Assembly (NCBI GenBank): GCA_963768165.1
Contig: CAVYHJ010000008.1
Coordinates: 1-15,627, forward strand
Direction of reading: 5' to 3'
Source of the DNA: CAVYHJ01 sp963768165 [NCBI: uncultured bacterium]
Lineage (GTDB): Bacteria > UBP4 > UBA4092
DNA length: 15,627 nucleotides
Shown here: positions 8,277 through 14,163 of the stretch, in pieces
Layout of the letters: every line of letters starts with the position of its first letter
Position numbering within the stretch: the first letter of the stretch is position 1
Translations under genes and position numbers: made by a program
The notes under the pieces: generated by a model
Databases searched by the model: none
The model's input: only the letters and a program-made list of their open reading frames with translations
Told to the model about the DNA's origin: nothing

Positions 8277-9836
8277 TTATTTCTTGATTAAATCGAAGCG
8301 GACGCGGGCGGTTTTATCGGATACGAAAGGCAACGTAATCTTTAATGGTTCATAACCGTTAGCGGTAACCAACACAATTTGGTTGCCATGGGGAATGTCT
8401 TCCAGCAGGACTGTGCCGTCTCTCAAGGAATAGGCGGAAGACCTTTCCACGATAGAGGTAACTTCCAGCAAGGCGTGTTCAATGGGTTTGCCATTATGAG
8501 CGTCATAGACCTCGCCTAATAGAAAAGCATATTTGGTGGATTGCACACTGACGGCAGAAACGCCAACGACATTCTCATTTTGTGCTGTGACAGTATAGAT
8601 GCCAGTGTCCGCGGAGGAAACGAGATAGGAGAGGGCTAATCCATTGACTGTTGTTACTTTGGATTCGGTCAAGGTTCCGTTGGTAGACTTTAAGTTTACG
8701 GGAGTGCCATCCGCGACAGGATTCCCCTGCCCGTCCCGGGCTGTGATGATAATGGCGGAACGAGAATCCCCGTCATTCAATATATTTGCCGGAGAGGTTT
8801 TCACTTCCAACGACTTTACCGGGGCGATTACCTGAAAGATGTACGGGCTAGGATAGACGCTCGTCTTATTCAAGTTCATGAATTGCGCGAGGATGGTGTG
8901 ATAGTTATTCGCCAAAGGCGAGTCTATAGTGGCAGTGATATTACCCGCAGAGCGGTTGTAGGAAGAAGGTATTGGTTTCCCATCCACTTTGACTACAATT
9001 GAGTCCGCCAAGATTAACTGACCTTTTAATCCATCGTTGACCTTAATAGTAACCTTGGGCTGGCGGTCGTAAGTCGTCTTATCGGGTGCGGTAACTACCG
9101 CCTTGGGAATCCCAGAATAGAAGAATTTCGCCAACCCTATAAAGTATCCATACGCTTCCCGCTTATTATACACAGGGTCTCTGAGACGCTGTTCTTCCTG
9201 GGGATTCGAGTGAAAGGTCGCCTCACAGAGCGTAGCTGGAATCTTAGTGTTTCGCAATACCGCAAACCCTTGACCGGGATAAATATAGAAATCGCTTTTC
9301 AAGGGAATCGGAGTGCGTTGGCTCATATTCAGTGCATTGGCGACTCCGTCGCCGATATAGCGCGCCATATCAAGGTTAAGGGGACCATAGTCGGGATTGT
9401 CATGATACCAAGTACTGGTGAAATTGGTAGATGGGCTGCTGGAAGCATTATGATGCAAGGACACAAAGTACTCTGCCCCGCAGGTGTTGGCAAAATAGCT
9501 TATCTGATCAAGCCGAACCAATACATCGGTGGTACGGGTCATATAGACCTGCATCCCTGCCTGTTCCAAAAAATCTTTCAAATCTAACGCAACGCGTAAA
9601 TTTACCTCCGCTTCCCGCAAACCGGTCGGTCCTCGCTTATATCCCTTAACATCCGCGTCCCCTCCATGACCCGGATCGAGACAAATTTTCTGACCTTTGA
9701 GTGCCGTGGCATACGGGGGAATGGGATACAGGTCTTGCTTAACGCCAGACTGATTCTTGGCAGAGGGCATGGTGGCACACCCGGCAAGGATAGTGCCAAT
9801 AACCAATATGGAAATCAAACCGGCTAATCGTTTCAT
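8277..9836 (-). CDS. Lipoprotein N-acetylmuramoyl-L-alanine amidase with Ig-like domains
   Basis: A zinc-dependent amidase of the Amidase_3 (AmiA/AmiC-like) family that cuts the bond between N-acetylmuramic acid and L-alanine in peptidoglycan, in the periplasm or at the outer membrane. From the ATG at 9836 (519 residues), residues 1-19 form a lipoprotein signal with lipobox L17-A18-G19-C20. The family zinc ligands are visible: H57 in DPGHGG, E75 in GLREAEVNL, H128 in SLHHNA, and the catalytic glutamate E205 in ATLCEATFHSN. The catalytic domain covers about 48-240. It is followed by a region of beta type, a Big_1/invasin-like Ig domain (about 343-435) and a carboxypeptidase-regulatory-like beta-sandwich (about 436-519). 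These additions are unusual for a plain division amidase and suggest wall or envelope anchoring. A TTG at 9866 would add 10 residues before the signal; I reject it because it spoils the lipoprotein signal. The gene stands alone on this strand, divergent from arsR. Confidence 0.93.
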   Translation of the reverse strand: MKRLAGLISILVIGTILAGCATMPSAKNQSGVKQDLYPIPPYATALKGQKICLDPGHGGDADVKGYKRGPTGLREAEVNLRVALDLKDFLEQAGMQVYMTRTTDVLVRLDQISYFANTCGAEYFVSLHHNASSSPSTNFTSTWYHDNPDYGPLNLDMARYIGDGVANALNMSQRTPIPLKSDFYIYPGQGFAVLRNTKIPATLCEATFHSNPQEEQRLRDPVYNKREAYGYFIGLAKFFYSGIPKAVVTAPDKTTYDRQPKVTIKVNDGLKGQLILADSIVVKVDGKPIPSSYNRSAGNITATIDSPLANNYHTILAQFMNLNKTSVYPSPYIFQVIAPVKSLEVKTSPANILNDGDSRSAIIITARDGQGNPVADGTPVNLKSTNGTLTESKVTTVNGLALSYLVSSADTGIYTVTAQNENVVGVSAVSVQSTKYAFLLGEVYDAHNGKPIEHALLEVTSIVERSSAYSLRDGTVLLEDIPHGNQIVLVTANGYEPLKITLPFVSDKTARVRFDLIKK

Positions 9837-9850
9837 AGCAATACTTACGT

Positions 9851-9879
9851 AACATACCAGAAGCAACCTTCCCCGTCAA
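9851..9879 (-). promoter_or_regulatory. Candidate promoter of the amidase gene
   Basis: On the minus strand TTGACG (9874-9879) is followed after 17 bases by TATGTT (9851-9856), with TGG just before it as an extended -10. Transcription would start about 8-10 bases before the ATG at 9836, so the leader would be very short. If real, it excludes the upstream TTG start. Match quality is moderate. Confidence 0.35.
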
Positions 9880-9926
9880 ATAAAATAGTTTCGGGTTAGG
9901 GGCTTAAGGCATCAAGTTCAAGACTG

Positions 9927-9959
9927 GCGTCGGGAAAGGAAGAACATCATTCCCGACGC
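9927..9959. repeat. Dispersed palindromic element, copy A
   Basis: The arms GCGTCGGGAA (9927-9936) and TTCCCGACGC (9950-9959) pair perfectly around a 13-base loop. The same arms, with the same non-paired flanking bases AGG inside the left arm, CA inside the right arm and AG after it, occur at 12576-12614. This copy sits upstream of two divergent genes, so it is not placed as a terminator. It resembles a REP/MITE-like repeat family. Confidence 0.75.
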
Positions 9960-9969
9960 AGGAGTAAAA

Positions 9970-10088
9970 ACTACCTAACAAAACAGGTTCAAAAATGGGC
10001 TAAAATCCCCTACCCACCCTCTCCATACCCTCTCCGTACCCTCTCCACTTCCTCTCCAGCGCACCAAAAGGAACACTACCTAACAAAA
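9970..10088. repeat. 14-base direct repeat flanking a pyrimidine-rich segment
   Basis: ACTACCTAACAAAA occurs at 9970-9983 and again at 10075-10088, 105 bases apart. The segment between them contains the 11-base tandem repeat at 10016-10059. The arrangement could be a tandem duplication boundary or the footprint of an inserted segment. Confidence 0.6.
10016..10059. repeat. Four tandem 11-base repeats
   Basis: The unit ACCCTCTCCAT occurs four times in succession (10016, 10027, 10038, 10049), the last copies slightly diverged at the ends. The strand is strongly asymmetric, with pyrimidines only in most positions. A looser run of the same kind (ATCTCC, CACCTCC) occurs near 8169-8200. No coding role is visible. 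Confidence 0.7.
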
Positions 10089-10140
10089 TTGATAGAAACG
10101 GGGAATCGGGGAATGGGCGAATCGGAGAAGAAAGAATTTT

Positions 10141-10165
10141 GAATTATGAATGCTGAATTATGAAT
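10141..10165. repeat. Duplicated GAATTATGAAT motif
   Basis: GAATTATGAAT occurs at 10141-10151 and 10155-10165, separated by GCT. Just before it lie related purine-rich iterations (GAATCGGGGAATGGGCGAATCGG-like, 10102-10125). Simple iterations of this kind are common in intergenic DNA of many environmental bacteria. The minus-strand frame through it is not a gene. Confidence 0.6.
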
Positions 10166-10216
10166 TAAAATATTTGATTCTATCCGAACATAAAAAGAGG
10201 AAAAAGAAGGACGTTT

Positions 10217-10230
10217 ATTCCCGATGCAGG
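10217..10230. repeat. Right half of the dispersed palindrome (degenerate)
   Basis: ATTCCCGATGCAGG differs at one base from ATTCCCGACGCAGG, the right arm and flank of copy A. No matching left arm is present nearby. It may be a decayed or partial copy, or chance. Confidence 0.35.
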
Positions 10231-10252
10231 TCTTCCCCTGCGTAAATTCCTT

Positions 10253-10282
10253 TTGACATTCAATCACTTCCTCTGCTATATT
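10253..10282 (+). promoter_or_regulatory. Promoter of the arsenic operon
   Basis: TTGACA (10253-10258), an 18-base spacer and TATATT (10277-10282, 5 of 6) with TGC directly before it as an extended -10. Transcription would start near 10289, leaving a leader of about 143 bases before arsR. The -10 box overlaps the candidate ArsR operator. Confidence 0.65.
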
Positions 10283-10308
10283 TGTATATTCGCATATACG
10301 ATTATATA
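10277..10308. promoter_or_regulatory. Candidate ArsR operator
   Basis: An inverted repeat, GTATAT (10284-10289) and ATATAC (10294-10299) around TCGC, extends imperfectly outward to TATAT (10277) and ATATA (10308). ArsR/SmtB repressors bind AT-rich imperfect palindromes overlapping their own promoter and release when arsenite binds. The position, on the -10 box and start site, fits autorepression. Confidence 0.55.
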
Positions 10309-10333
10309 AGTATTTAAGATTTATTCTTCTACG

Positions 10334-10410
10334 ACACTTTAGTGTACGGTTTACCGGGCTTTAGCCCAAGAATTGGGACTGAAGTTCCCAAACCCTCGAC
10401 TAAAGTCGGG
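10334..10410 (+). repeat. Array of four short palindromes in the arsR leader
   Basis: Four small hairpins occur in 77 bases: ACACT-TT-AGTGT (10334-10345), GGGCT-TT-AGCCC (10356-10367), TTGGGACT-GA-AGTTCCCAA with one bulged base (10373-10391), and CGACT-AA-AGTCG (10397-10408). All share a CTNNAG centre while the arms differ. If transcription starts near 10289, all four are in the mRNA leader, ending 22 bases before arsR. They may be a repeat element or leader structures. Confidence 0.65.
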
Positions 10411-10431
10411 TAGAAAAGAAGGGAGGAAAAG

Positions 10432-10782
10432 ATGAGAAAGATAGTGGAACAATATAAGGCGTTGGGAGATGAGAACCGGTTGCGCATCCTCAACTTGTTA
10501 GCGGCGAAAGGGGAATTGTGTGTTTGCGATATTCAGAGGGTGTTGGATGCCCCGCAAGCGCGCGTATCGCGGCATTTGGCGTATCTCAAGAACAGCGGAT
10601 GGGTGGAGGACAGGCGAGAGGGGCTGTGGATGATGTATCGCTTATCGGATAACCTTGACTCGTCACAAAAAATGGAAATCAAAATCATCCGGCAGGAATT
10701 TCCGAAGGTGGCGGAATTCAAACGGGATTTAAAAATGCTGGAACGAAAAGAGTGCAATAACGAATTGGCGTGTTGTTCGTAA
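10432..10782 (+). CDS. arsR: ArsR-family arsenite-responsive repressor
   Basis: A 116-residue winged-helix repressor of the ArsR/SmtB family, a typical length. It is expected to bind the operon promoter as a dimer and release it when As(III) binds. The metal motif ELCVCDIQ gives C30 and C32, equivalent to the first two arsenite-binding cysteines of the E. coli-type ArsR site; the third of that site is not at its usual place. The recognition helix lies in [17 protein letters not shown] (42-58), followed by the wing [13 protein letters not shown]-terminal C108, C114 and C115 could supply extra thiols. The ATG at 10432 has a good ribosome site GGAGG (10422-10426), 5 bases upstream. It is the first gene of arsR-acr3-arsC, divergent from the amidase. 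Codon use is richer in G+C than in the RHS and ankyrin genes. Confidence 0.95.
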   Translation: MRKIVEQYKALGDENRLRILNLLAAKGELCVCDIQRVLDAPQARVSRHLAYLKNSGWVEDRREGLWMMYRLSDNLDSSQKMEIKIIRQEFPKVAEFKRDLKMLERKECNNELACCS

Positions 10783-10816
10783 TGAAACTGATAGAGAAAA
10801 TCATTGGAGGGAATTC

Positions 10817-11902
10817 GTGAATCAACCTGTCAGTAAACAATTATCCTTTTTAGACCGGTATCTGACGTTATGGATATTCGGCGCGATGGTCGCGGGAGTG
10901 GGGTGGGGATATTTCTCACCGGGGATAGTCGAATTTTGGAGCCGGTTTCAAGTGGGGACGACCAATATCCCGATTGCCATCGGATTGATTTTGATGATGT
11001 ACCCGCCGTTCGCCAAAGTGAAATATGAAGAATTAGGGGATGTGTTCCGAAACAAAAAAGTATTAGGATTGTCGCTGTTGCAAAACTGGGTGATAGGTCC
11101 CGTGTTGATGTTCGTATTGGCAATAGTTTTTCTGCGGGGATACCCGGAATATATGGTGGGATTGATTTTAATCGGGTTGGCACGCTGTATCGCCATGGTC
11201 ATTGTCTGGAACGAATTGGCAAAGGGGGACACGGAGTATGCCGCGGGATTGGTGGCGTTTAATTCGGTGTTCCAGGTTTTATTTTATAGTATCTATGCGT
11301 GGATTTTCGTGACGATATTACCGGCATGGTTCGGGTTAAAAGGGAGTATTGTAAATATCACTATCGGACAAATCGCCAAAAGCGTTTTGGTATATTTGGG
11401 GGTACCATTTCTTGCCGGGATGATAACTCGATTCAGTCTCATTAAACTCAAAAGCAAGGAGTGGTATACACGCGAATTTATTCCAAGGATAAGTCCGATT
11501 ACGCTCATTGCATTGCTGTTTACCATCCTCGTGATGTTCAGCCTAAAGGGAAATTATATTGTGAATATCCCGATGGATGTGGTGCGAATTGCGATACCGC
11601 TTTTAATCTATTTTGTGGCGATGTTTCTGGTGTCCTTCTGGATGGGTAAGAAGGTGGGGGCGGATTATTCCAAGACGACGACTTTGTCATTCACGGCAGC
11701 CAGCAATAATTTTGAACTGGCGATTGCGGTGGCTGTGGCGGTATTCGGGATACATTCGGGAGTGGCTTTCGCGGCAGTGATTGGACCTTTGGTGGAAGTC
11801 CCGGTCATGATTGGATTGGTGAATGTGGCGTTTTGGTTCCAACGGCGGTATTTTGCCAATGAGTTGAACCCAACTATTATTCAAGTAGAGAAGGAAATTT
11901 GA
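10817..11902 (+). CDS. acr3: Arsenite efflux permease, ACR3 family
   Basis: A 361-residue inner-membrane carrier of the ACR3 (bile acid/arsenite transporter) family that expels arsenite from the cytoplasm, probably using the proton motive force. About ten hydrophobic segments are visible. The family signature [17 protein letters not shown] gives the essential cysteine C124, and the second signature [16 protein letters not shown] gives E300. Length and both motifs fit an intact member; it is unrelated to the ArsB type. The start is GTG at 10817 with a strong ribosome site GGAGGG (10806-10811). It lies 34 bases after arsR and 2 bases before the arsC ATG, so translational coupling with arsC is likely. 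Expression should follow ArsR release by arsenite. Confidence 0.96.
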   Translation: MNQPVSKQLSFLDRYLTLWIFGAMVAGVGWGYFSPGIVEFWSRFQVGTTNIPIAIGLILMMYPPFAKVKYEELGDVFRNKKVLGLSLLQNWVIGPVLMFVLAIVFLRGYPEYMVGLILIGLARCIAMVIVWNELAKGDTEYAAGLVAFNSVFQVLFYSIYAWIFVTILPAWFGLKGSIVNITIGQIAKSVLVYLGVPFLAGMITRFSLIKLKSKEWYTREFIPRISPITLIALLFTILVMFSLKGNYIVNIPMDVVRIAIPLLIYFVAMFLVSFWMGKKVGADYSKTTTLSFTAASNNFELAIAVAVAVFGIHSGVAFAAVIGPLVEVPVMIGLVNVAFWFQRRYFANELNPTIIQVEKEI

Positions 11903-11904
11903 AC

Positions 11905-12312
11905 ATGGCACAAAACAAGAAGACGATATTATTTGTGTGTATTGAAAATTCATGCCGGAGTCAGATGGCGGAGGGGTTCGCCGGAGCGGTAGGCAACGGA
12001 CGAGTGGATGTTTATAGTGCCGGATCGAAACCGTCGGGGGTGGTGAACCCAACGGGAATTGACGTGATGCGGGAGCGCGGGATTGATTTAACGGGACATC
12101 GTTCCAAAGGGTTTGCAGAGTTGGTTGTCAAGGAATTTGATTACGTCGTGACGATGGGGTGCGGGGACGTGTGTCCGTTCGTGCCGGGAAAAGAGCGGAT
12201 GGATTGGCAAATCCCCGACCCGAAAGGAAAACCGGTGGAGTTCTTTCGAGAGGTGCGGGATACCATTGAGAGGGAAGTCGGGAAGTTGCTGGATTCTATT
12301 CGAGTAAAGTAG
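11905..12312 (+). CDS. arsC: Arsenate reductase, low-molecular-weight phosphatase type
   Basis: A 135-residue cytoplasmic enzyme of the LMW tyrosine phosphatase fold that reduces arsenate to arsenite, the substrate of the ACR3 pump. The P-loop CX5R is C12-I-E-N-S-C-R18, followed by SQMAEGF. The redox pair expected in thioredoxin-coupled members is present as C86 and C90 in MGCGDVCP, but with tighter spacing than in the Bacillus subtilis/Staphylococcus enzyme (Cys82/Cys89). The general acid is D105 or the neighbouring D103-P in the IPDPKG loop (one aspartate is typical). I chose the ATG at 11905, with AAGGA at 11891-11895; a TTG at 11899 overlapping the acr3 stop is less likely. It is the last gene of the ars operon. 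Thioredoxin is the probable electron donor, by family analogy. Confidence 0.93.
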   Translation: MAQNKKTILFVCIENSCRSQMAEGFAGAVGNGRVDVYSAGSKPSGVVNPTGIDVMRERGIDLTGHRSKGFAELVVKEFDYVVTMGCGDVCPFVPGKERMDWQIPDPKGKPVEFFREVRDTIEREVGKLLDSIRVK

Positions 12313-12330
12313 GTATAAACCTGGTTTCTA

Positions 12331-12356
12331 GCAAAGAGAGCGCAAAGGTCGCAAAG
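12331..12356. repeat. GCAAAG iteration
   Basis: Three closely spaced GCAAAG units (GCAAAGAGA, GCGCAAAGGTC, GCAAAGAAA) form a short imperfect tandem. Such iterations are seen in intergenic DNA of many environmental bacteria; no function is visible. Confidence 0.5.
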
Positions 12357-12478
12357 AAAAAATGGCGGGCATCGAGAAAGAGGTAAAAACACATCATTTC
12401 TGACTTAGAAAACGGAAGTAAATAAACCGTTGCTTGGATTTCGAAGGTGTAATATGCGTCTCACGGCGAACCTCCTGA

Positions 12479-12556
12479 AGCGCGGAGTCGGTGACCTATT
12501 TACAGCAGGTGTTGGCGGAGGTCAACAAGGCGCAGGAGAAGTTGGTTATGAATTAG
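12479..12556 (+). pseudogene. Possible C-terminal coding relic
   Basis: Between two in-frame stops the plus strand reads 25 codons ending VNKAQEKLVMN and a stop, with an amphipathic helix pattern (TYLQQVLAEVNKAQEKL) and codon use like the ars genes. No start or ribosome site precedes it. It could be the remnant of a gene whose 5' part was lost. The family is not recognisable. Confidence 0.25.
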
Positions 12557-12575
12557 GAAGGGTTCAAAATGGGAC

Positions 12576-12614
12576 GCGTCGGGAAAGGTTTAAAAAACGT
12601 GCCATTCCCGACGC
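12576..12614. repeat. Dispersed palindromic element, copy B
   Basis: GCGTCGGGAA (12576-12585) pairs with TTCCCGACGC (12605-12614) around a 19-base loop. The 13 bases of the left side and 14 bases of the right side match copy A exactly, while the loop differs in length and sequence. Here it lies between the converging arsC and ankyrin genes and could act as a bidirectional terminator. Confidence 0.75.
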
Positions 12615-12622
12615 AGATTAAT

Positions 12623-13999
12623 TTATTCTTTCGCCCCGGCATCCTTTAGGAGATTTACGATGTCGATGTGGCCATTAGTAGACCATACCCCTCCCGTGAT
12701 TTCACGATCCAATATCCCACCTTCTGTGGTTTTTTCATGAAACCTTCTAAAACTACTTTCAGTCGAATACATTAAGGCGGTCTTACCATCGTTATCTTTA
12801 GCATTGACATCAGCACCTTTCGCTAATAATGTTTTGACAATATCCGTATAGCCTTTCCTTGCCGCGTACATCAAGGCGGTTCCACCACGGTTGTCTTTCG
12901 CATTGATTTCGGCCCCTTTATCTAATAAAACGCTCACGGTCTCCGTATGTCCATTTAATGCTGCACACATTAAGGCGGTTTCACTCCTCTTGTTGTCTTT
13001 CGCATTGATTTCGGCACCTTTGTCTAATAAAACTTGCACTGTCTCCATATGACCATTATCTGCCGCGTACATCAAGGCGGTTCCACCATCGTTATCTTTC
13101 GCATTGACGTCAGCACCTTTCACTAACAAAGCTTGCACTATCTCGGTATGACTTGTATATGCCGCAAACATCAAGGCCGTTTTACCATCCTCATTTTTCG
13201 CATTTACGTCCGACCCTTTAGCCAATAAAACTTGTACGCTATCTGTATGGCCTAGTAATGCCGCAAACATCAAGGCGGTGTATCCTTTATTGTCTTTCGT
13301 ATTTGCCTCGGCGCCTTTCGCTAATAAGGCTTGAACGATCTCTGTATAGCCTCCTTGTGCCGCATACATCAAGGCGGTCCAACCACCATCGCCTTTCGCA
13401 TTGACGTCGGCACCTTTGGCTAACAAGACTTTCACGGTCTCCGTGTGATCATTTAATGCCGCATCCATCAAGGCAGTTCCACCATCTTTGGATTTCTCGT
13501 TGACCTCCGCGCCTTTACCCAATAAGATTTGAACTATTTCCGTACGACCTCTTTGTGCCGCATAGTTCAAAGCGGTTTCACCATCGTTAGTTTTTGCATT
13601 GACCTCTGCGCCTTTGTCCAATAAGACTTGCATCGTATCCATATTGCCATTTAAAGCCGAAACTATCAATGCATTAAACCCCAAATGACCTTTCTCATTG
13701 ACCTCCGCGCCTTTATCCAATAAAACTTGCAGAGTATCTGTATGACCATTCACTGCTGCAAATATCAAAGCGGTATTGCCATCGCTGTTTTTTGTATTGG
13801 GATTCATTCCTGCATCTAAAAATAGATTTACGGCATTGGTTTTGCCCTTCTTTGCACAATAAAGAAACTCATCTTCACTATAGGTTATATTCATTTGCGC
13901 CAATTCATCTTTCGCTTCTTGCGGTGTTTTGGCATAGCAAGGAAACACCAGCAACGAAAATAATAAAAGATAGAGACTTCGTGATAGATTAAACTTCAT
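12623..13999 (-). CDS. Exported ankyrin-repeat protein (12 repeats)
   Basis: A 458-residue protein, probably periplasmic or secreted. Residues 1-23 form a signal peptide ending PCYA; the cysteine is preceded by proline, so it is not a lipobox. A short motif TPQEAKDELAQMNITYSEDEF (25-45) leads into a first divergent repeat, then regular 33-residue ankyrin repeats of the form DGxTALMxAAxxGHTxxVxxLLxKGAxVNAK. I count twelve. One repeat near residue 340 has one extra residue (KDNKRSETAL), and the last is interrupted by about 28 residues (FRRFHEKTTEGGILDRE region) before a closing helix LLKDAGAKE. Ankyrin repeats bind other proteins; the partner is unknown. The ribosome site AAGGAG (CTCCTT at 14011-14016) lies 11 bases before the ATG. 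The next gene upstream on the strand is a paralog. I see no catalytic motif. Confidence 0.93.
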   Translation of the reverse strand: MKFNLSRSLYLLLFSLLVFPCYAKTPQEAKDELAQMNITYSEDEFLYCAKKGKTNAVNLFLDAGMNPNTKNSDGNTALIFAAVNGHTDTLQVLLDKGAEVNEKGHLGFNALIVSALNGNMDTMQVLLDKGAEVNAKTNDGETALNYAAQRGRTEIVQILLGKGAEVNEKSKDGGTALMDAALNDHTETVKVLLAKGADVNAKGDGGWTALMYAAQGGYTEIVQALLAKGAEANTKDNKGYTALMFAALLGHTDSVQVLLAKGSDVNAKNEDGKTALMFAAYTSHTEIVQALLVKGADVNAKDNDGGTALMYAADNGHMETVQVLLDKGAEINAKDNKRSETALMCAALNGHTETVSVLLDKGAEINAKDNRGGTALMYAARKGYTDIVKTLLAKGADVNAKDNDGKTALMYSTESSFRRFHEKTTEGGILDREITGGVWSTNGHIDIVNLLKDAGAKE

Positions 14000-14033
14000 A
14001 ACAATTTGTTCTCCTTAATTCTTTCAAATGTTT

Positions 14034-14051
14034 ATTCCCTGCAATGGGAAT
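14034..14051. repeat. Small hairpin between the ankyrin genes
   Basis: ATTCCC (14034-14039) and GGGAAT (14046-14051) can pair around six bases. It lies in the leader or upstream region of the first ankyrin gene. It may be a regulatory or terminator structure of the upstream paralog's transcript, but lacks a T-run. Confidence 0.35.
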
Positions 14052-14089
14052 TAAACGTTAGTTTATACGAAACCAGCAGATTTCATTAT

Positions 14090-14130
14090 GCGTTGGAAAA
14101 TCCGTAAAAAGAACTTCATTCCCGCGATAG
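14090..14130. repeat. Dispersed palindromic element, degenerate copy C
   Basis: AAGAACTTCATTCCCG (14109-14124) matches AAGAACATCATTCCCG of copy A at 15 of 16 positions, including part of its loop. GCGTTGGAAA (14090-14099) resembles the left arm GCGTCGGGAA. The arms no longer pair well, so this would be a decayed member. It lies just after the stop of the larger-coordinate ankyrin gene. Confidence 0.4.
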
Positions 14131-14163
14131 CAAACCCAAACTAGTTGAGTAGCTTGTATCGTC

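Larger units (their letters stand above)
12313..12622. other. Intergenic region after the ars operon
   Basis: No intact gene is present. It holds a weak hairpin overlapping the arsC end (AGGT/ACCT, 12311-12322), an iteration of GCAAAG (12331, 12343 within GCGCAAAGG, 12351), a possible coding relic (12479-12556) and palindrome copy B (12576-12614). A 63-codon plus-strand frame at 12430-12621 runs through the relic and the palindrome and does not look like a protein. Confidence 0.6.

Noticed and set aside
9837-9866. Longer amidase start at TTG 9866
   Set aside because: It would put ten residues before a clean lipoprotein signal, and the candidate promoter lies inside the extension.
10076-10267. 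63-codon minus-strand frame in the amidase-arsR gap
   Set aside because: The translation (IHNSAFIIQNSFF region) is the product of the GAATTATGAAT iteration, and the frame overlaps the ars promoter.
12430-12621. 63-codon plus-strand frame after arsC
   Set aside because: It runs through the dispersed palindrome (ending RAIPDAD is the translated arm), has no ribosome site and no protein-like pattern.
12700-13800. 99-base tandem pattern
   Set aside because: It is the DNA image of 33-residue ankyrin repeats in frame, not a non-coding satellite.
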